17,263 bases of DNA from an uncultured Flavobacteriales bacterium (lineage in GTDB: Bacteria > Bacteroidota > Bacteroidia > Palsa-965): positions 1 to 17,263 of the forward strand of contig CALJIF010000147.1 of the NCBI GenBank assembly GCA_937974275.1. Direction: 5' to 3'. Of this stretch, positions 13,608-17,263 are shown piece after piece (within the stretch, counting starts at the first letter, position 1; each line of letters opens with the position of its first letter). A program made the translations under genes and the position numbers. The notes beneath the pieces were generated by a model. It saw only the letters and a list, made by a program, of their open reading frames with translations. It was not told the DNA's origin and made no database searches.

Positions 13608-14706
13608 GTTTATCATCAGTGGAGGTGGAACGGGAGGACATATTTTCCCGGCTATCGCAATTGCAAATGCTTTAAAGGCTCGACTTCCTGACGCGGAGTT
13701 TTTATTCGTCGGTGCTGAAGGTCGCATGGAAATGGAAAAAGTTCCTGCTGCCGGATACAAGATCGAAGGTTTATGGATTAGTGGATTGCAACGTCGATTG
13801 ACTTTAAGTAATCTTTCATTTCCGTTCAAAGTGATCAGCAGTTTGTTGAAGGCAAAAAGAATTCTGAGAGATTTTAAACCTGATGCTGTAATTGGAACCG
13901 GAGGCTACGCAAGCGGACCAATGTTAAGAGTTGCAGCAAATGCAGGCGTCGTTACTCTCATTCAGGAACAAAATTCATATCCCGGTATTACTAATAAATT
14001 GTTGGCTTCAAAAGTTGATCGTGTGTGTGTCGCTTATGAAAACATGGATCGCTTTTTCCCGAAACAAAAAATTGTAATGACGGGCAATCCTGTACGTCAA
14101 GATATTTTAAATCTTGATGGTAAGAAAGCGCGCGCGTTGGAACAATTTAATTTGACCAGTGACAGGTTAACCATCTTGGTTATTGGAGGAAGTTTAGGCG
14201 CACGCTCTATTAATCAGGCAGTTTCGGGCATTCTCAAAATTTTATCGGAAAGTAATGTGCAATTAGTCTGGCAAACTGGTAATGCATATCATCCCAAAGC
14301 AGTAGAAGATATTAAAGCTTCCGGTGTTTCAAATGTTTTTGTCGCACCATTTATTTCCAGAATGGATTTGGCGTATAGTGTAGCTGATATTGTTGTCTCG
14401 CGTGCAGGCGCAAGTTCAATTTCGGAATTGTGTATTACCGGCAAAGCGAGCATTTTGGTGCCTTCGCCTAATGTTGCGGAAGATCATCAAACCAAGAATG
14501 CGTTGGCATTGGTGCAGAAGGGCGCTGCAATGCTGATTAAAGATCAAGAGGTAAGTGCCGGTTTGGCGGCTGCATTGAAACAACTCATCGAAAGCGAAGA
14601 AGTTCGCGTCGAGTTGTCTTCAAAAATATCTATGCTCGCAATGCCGAATTCAGCCGATCTGATTGCGGGTGAAGTGTTGAACTTGTTAAATAAGCGAAAT
14701 GTATAG
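13594..14706 (+). CDS. murG: UDP-N-acetylglucosamine--N-acetylmuramyl-(pentapeptide) pyrophosphoryl-undecaprenol GlcNAc transferase MurG
   Basis: From TTG 13594 the product is 370 residues (E. coli 355). MurG is a GT-B glycosyltransferase on the inner membrane face that adds GlcNAc to lipid I to give lipid II. Seen: GGGTGGHIFPA at 10-20 (first glycine-rich loop with His16), GTGGYASGP at 101-109 (second glycine-rich loop), EQNSYPGITN at 125-134, TGNPVR at 163-168, GGSLGA at 198-203, and the UDP-GlcNAc donor region SRAGASSISEL (269-279) with AEDHQTKNA (295-303). The start is uncertain: the frame is open upstream to a GTG at 13540, but the added residues are only the out-of-frame reading of the ftsW tail, and the Shine-Dalgarno sequence points to the TTG. 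It overlaps ftsW by 14 nt and murC by 8 nt. Confidence 0.95.
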   Translation: MRPLKFIISGGGTGGHIFPAIAIANALKARLPDAEFLFVGAEGRMEMEKVPAAGYKIEGLWISGLQRRLTLSNLSFPFKVISSLLKAKRILRDFKPDAVIGTGGYASGPMLRVAANAGVVTLIQEQNSYPGITNKLLASKVDRVCVAYENMDRFFPKQKIVMTGNPVRQDILNLDGKKARALEQFNLTSDRLTILVIGGSLGARSINQAVSGILKILSESNVQLVWQTGNAYHPKAVEDIKASGVSNVFVAPFISRMDLAYSVADIVVSRAGASSISELCITGKASILVPSPNVAEDHQTKNALALVQKGAAMLIKDQEVSAGLAAALKQLIESEEVRVELSSKISMLAMPNSADLIAGEVLNLLNKRNV

Positions 14707-16111
14707 TCAGTTGAAACATATACATTTCATCGGCATTGGCGGTATCGGCATGAGTGCTTTGGCTCGCTATTTCCTGAAGTCGGGCAAAACAGTTTCAGGT
14801 TATGATAAAGTGCGTTCTGAAATTACGGATGCTTTGCAGAACGAAGGCGCACAGGTTTATTTTGAAGAGCGCACGGACTTCGTGAAGACGCTGACTGATA
14901 AGTATGATGAAAACGAATTGTTACCGGTGTATACTCCGGCGATTCCTGCAAATCATGCTGAATTACAATTCCTTCACTCGATTGAGCGTACAATTAAAAA
15001 GCGCGCTGAAGTTTTAGGGATTATTACTTCCGGAGCTAAAACACTTGCAGTTGCCGGCACACACGGTAAAACTACCACTACAACTTTATTGGCGCATTTA
15101 TTGAAATCATCCGAAAAGAATATCTCTGCATTTTTGGGTGGTATTTCCAATAACTACGCAACGAATTTGCTCTTAGGTAATCCGCTATCTGAAACCGATG
15201 AACATTTTGTCGTTGTAGAAGCAGATGAATATGATCGTTCATTCCTGCATTTAAAACCATATATATCTATAGTTACTGCAACCGAACCGGATCATTTGGA
15301 TATCTATGGAACTGAAGAGGAAATGTTGAATGCTTATGCTGATTTCGTAAATCAAATTTCCGCTCAAGGTGCATTAGTTTATAATCGTAACGCGACGCAA
15401 ATCAACTTGAACAATGCAACATGCAAGCAGGTTTCGTATTCCATTCGTAGCAACGCTGATGCTATTGCAACGAACATTCATATTGCGAACGGTCTGTATG
15501 TTTTCGATTATAACTTCAACGGTATAAAATACGACCGATTAAAGTTAGGATTGCCCGGACGACATAATGTTGAAAATGCCGTGGCTGCAATAACGGCTGC
15601 TACTTTGGTTGGCTTGACGGAGTCTGATATAAGAGTGGGCTTGGAGAGTTTTAACGGTGTTGGACGACGTTTTCAAAAACAATTGCAATCTGATAAGCTC
15701 GTGGTGATTGATGATTACGCACATCATCCTACAGAAGTTCAGGCGTGTTTGAGTTCTGTTAAAGAATTGTATATCGGTAAAAAGATTACAGCTGTTTTTC
15801 AGCCGCATTTATATTCACGTACTAGAGATTTTCATAAAGAATTCGCAGCTGCTCTGTCCCTCGCTGATCAGGTGTTGTTAATGGATATTTACCCTGCACG
15901 TGAGCTTCCAATTTCCGGAGTAAGTTCAGTAATGATTCTGGAACATATTACTTCGACACAAAAACAATTGGTACATGCCAATAGCGTTACAAGCGAGTTG
16001 CTGAATACTCACGGGGATGTGGTTGTGTTCATGGGTGCGGGAAATATCGAGTTGTTGGTAAAGCCGTTTTGTAATGCATGGTTGCAGAAAGAGAAGGAGG
16101 TGTTGTCATGA
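14699..16111 (+). CDS. murC: UDP-N-acetylmuramate--L-alanine ligase MurC
   Basis: 470 residues, near the family norm. It performs the first amino-acid addition (L-Ala) to UDP-MurNAc in the cytoplasm. The N-terminal Rossmann domain has GIGGIGMS at 12-19, the ATPase domain has P-loop GTHGKTTTT at 120-128 and EADEYDRSF at 174-182, and the C-terminal domain has GRRF (322-325), DDYAHHPTE at 338-346 and FQPHLYSRT at 367-375. The GTHGKT P-loop and DYAHHP distinguish MurC from MurD and MurE. The start ATG lies inside the last codons of murG (8-nt overlap) and the stop forms an ATGA overlap with ftsQ. Unlike many proteobacterial clusters, no murB or ddl gene lies between murC and ftsQ. Confidence 0.97.
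   Translation: MYSQLKHIHFIGIGGIGMSALARYFLKSGKTVSGYDKVRSEITDALQNEGAQVYFEERTDFVKTLTDKYDENELLPVYTPAIPANHAELQFLHSIERTIKKRAEVLGIITSGAKTLAVAGTHGKTTTTTLLAHLLKSSEKNISAFLGGISNNYATNLLLGNPLSETDEHFVVVEADEYDRSFLHLKPYISIVTATEPDHLDIYGTEEEMLNAYADFVNQISAQGALVYNRNATQINLNNATCKQVSYSIRSNADAIATNIHIANGLYVFDYNFNGIKYDRLKLGLPGRHNVENAVAAITAATLVGLTESDIRVGLESFNGVGRRFQKQLQSDKLVVIDDYAHHPTEVQACLSSVKELYIGKKITAVFQPHLYSRTRDFHKEFAAALSLADQVLLMDIYPARELPISGVSSVMILEHITSTQKQLVHANSVTSELLNTHGDVVVFMGAGNIELLVKPFCNAWLQKEKEVLS
16094..16101 (+). promoter_or_regulatory. Strong Shine-Dalgarno sequence that sets the ftsQ start
   Basis: AAGGAGGT inside the murC 3' end lies six bases before the ATG at 16108. It argues for that ATG over an in-frame ATG at 16078, which would add ten charged residues before the membrane anchor. 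Confidence 0.75.
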
Positions 16112-16908
16112 AGCGTTTCATTCGTCCAATTTTGTGGACACTCTTTCTAATCGGAATTATTGCACTTACAGGATTTTCAGTAGGTCGCAACGCTGATCGT
16201 GCATGCGAAAATTTAAAAATAACAATCGATTATCAGGGTGCAGGAATCTTCCTTACCGAAGAGGATATCAAGGAAGTATTGGCGCAGCAACAAACTCCGG
16301 TAATTCAACAACAGCGATCGGAAATTGACGTGTTATGGTTGGAACAACAAATTGGTAAACATCCGGCCGTACAATATGCTGACGTTTTCTCCAATGTAAA
16401 TGGTGACGTAACGATTAATGTAACGCAGCGAAAACCAATCGCTCGCATTGTTACGGTTACGAATGAATCCTACTACATCGATAGCAGAGGATTCATAATG
16501 CCATGGTCGGATAAATACGCCGCGCCGTTATTGCTGATCAACGGAAGAATTGCAGATTCTTATGGCAATTACTATCCGTACAACTTTAGTCAGATTCCTG
16601 CTGATTCTGCCATTAAGACTAACTATATGCTTGATGACGCATGGCATGTGGCTGCAGCAATCAGTGCAGATTCATTTTTGACCGCGCAAATTGCTCAAGT
16701 GTATATATCGAGCGCTCGTTCTATAGAATTGATTCCGCGAATTGGAAGTCATGTTATAAAAATTGGTGATGTAACCGATCTGGATAAAAAGCTAAAAAAA
16801 CTGATCCTTTTTTATAGGAAGGGTCTATCTCAAACCGGTCGTTGGGAGGATTATGCTGTCATCGATCTACGTTTTAATAATCAAATTGTCTGCACCAAAA
16901 AACAATAA
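16108..16908 (+). CDS. ftsQ: Cell-division protein FtsQ
   Basis: 266 residues from ATG 16108; an alternative ATG at 16078 would give 276. Bitopic divisome protein that links early and late division proteins through FtsL/FtsB. Seen: a short basic cytoplasmic tail, one transmembrane helix (about 7-25), a POTRA-like region starting near FLTEEDIKEVL (48-58), the FtsQ beta-domain strand NVTQRKPIARI (104-114), YYIDSRGFIMPW (122-133) and a C-terminal VIDLRFNNQIV strand (251-261). Similarity to well-studied FtsQ proteins is low overall, but this order of motifs, the topology and the murC-ftsQ-ftsA context make the call firm. It starts in an ATGA overlap with murC behind a strong Shine-Dalgarno sequence and stops two bases before ftsA. 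Confidence 0.92.
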   Translation: MKRFIRPILWTLFLIGIIALTGFSVGRNADRACENLKITIDYQGAGIFLTEEDIKEVLAQQQTPVIQQQRSEIDVLWLEQQIGKHPAVQYADVFSNVNGDVTINVTQRKPIARIVTVTNESYYIDSRGFIMPWSDKYAAPLLLINGRIADSYGNYYPYNFSQIPADSAIKTNYMLDDAWHVAAAISADSFLTAQIAQVYISSARSIELIPRIGSHVIKIGDVTDLDKKLKKLILFYRKGLSQTGRWEDYAVIDLRFNNQIVCTKKQ

Positions 16909-16910
16909 AT

Positions 16911-17263
16911 ATGGAATCTGAAATTGTAGTCGGCCTTGATATCGGCACCACTAAAATCGCTGCTCTGGTGGGTAGAAAAACCGGACATGATAAAATCGAG
17001 ATACTTGGAATCGGTAAAGCCGAATCGCTGGGTGTTGCGCGCGGCGTAGTTTTAAATATCGACGAAACCGTTAAGGCGATAAAGTTGGCAGTTGATGAAG
17101 CTGCCGCAAAATCAGGTGTCGATATTAAAGTGGTGAACGTTGGCATTGCAGGGCAGCACATTAAAAGTGTTCAGCATCGCGGCATGAAAACACGCCGTTC
17201 CATTGATGCAGAAATTAGTCAGAAAGATATCGATGAGTTAATCGAAGACATGTATCGATTGGT
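16911..17263 (+). CDS. ftsA: Cell-division protein FtsA (3'-truncated by window edge)
   Basis: Only the first 117 codons are visible; the frame remains open to the right edge. FtsA is an actin-like ATPase that tethers FtsZ to the membrane and signals to FtsW-FtsI. Seen: the phosphate-1 loop GLDIGTTKIAALVG at residues 8-21; GVARGVVLNIDETVKAIKLA at about 41-60, the entry into FtsA's characteristic 1C domain; and GIAGQHIKS (78-86). The DIGTTK loop followed by a 1C-type segment separates FtsA from MreB and DnaK. The ATG at 16911, two bases after ftsQ, has no Shine-Dalgarno sequence (upstream AAAACAATAAAT). The nucleotide-binding phosphate-2 and adenosine motifs and the C-terminal membrane helix lie outside the window; ftsZ would be expected next. 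Confidence 0.95.
   Translation, partial: MESEIVVGLDIGTTKIAALVGRKTGHDKIEILGIGKAESLGVARGVVLNIDETVKAIKLAVDEAAAKSGVDIKVVNVGIAGQHIKSVQHRGMKTRRSIDAEISQKDIDELIEDMYRL

Noticed and set aside
1..17263. Search for tRNA/rRNA genes, CRISPR arrays, insertion sequences and attachment sites
   Set aside because: I saw no tRNA-like cloverleaf sequence, regularly spaced repeat array, transposase gene or terminal inverted repeats; apart from 3508-3936 the window is almost entirely coding.

Overview
The window is about 17.3 kb of chromosome from a member of the Bacteroidota. Three things point there: a cell-surface protein ending in a gliding-motility-type (CHU_C, type B) C-terminal sorting domain, which is diagnostic of the type IX secretion system; a glycine/ornithine-lipid-type acyltransferase pair; and a division/cell-wall (dcw) cluster in Bacteroidota order with few Shine-Dalgarno sequences. 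I cannot place it below phylum level from sequence alone.

Layout. Positions 1-1066 (+) hold the 3' end of a secreted PKD/CHU_C protein. A symmetric hairpin at 1083-1115 serves as terminator for it and for the convergent minus-strand operon. That operon (3507 to 1114) reads: PlsC-like acyltransferase, OlsB/GlsB-like GNAT N-acyltransferase, engB GTPase. A 429-bp divergent intergenic region (3508-3936) carries a terminator/attenuator-like hairpin, a candidate promoter and three 10-bp MraZ operator repeats. From 3937 to the right edge runs an uninterrupted, tightly packed plus-strand dcw operon: mraZ, rsmH, ftsL-like, ftsI (with PASTA domain), murE, mraY, murD, a stand-alone MurD C-terminal-domain paralog, ftsW, murG, murC, ftsQ and ftsA (cut by the window edge).

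How the genes work together. MurC, MurD and MurE build the UDP-MurNAc tripeptide in the cytoplasm; the MurE motif DNPR indicates meso-diaminopimelate. MraY and MurG convert the completed precursor to lipid I and lipid II. FtsW and FtsI form the septal polymerase/transpeptidase pair, FtsQ and the FtsL-like protein are their bitopic partners, and FtsA is the membrane tether for FtsZ. MraZ probably represses the whole operon from the repeats upstream of its own gene.

The most unusual item is the 163-residue gene at 11929-12420, wedged between murD and ftsW. It aligns almost without gaps to the C-terminal third of the adjacent MurD but has no ATP-binding domain, and it has lost several substrate-contact residues of the MurD active site. 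It looks like an old partial tandem duplication kept as a separate, translationally coupled gene. Its function is unknown; a regulatory or MurD-partner role is a hypothesis.
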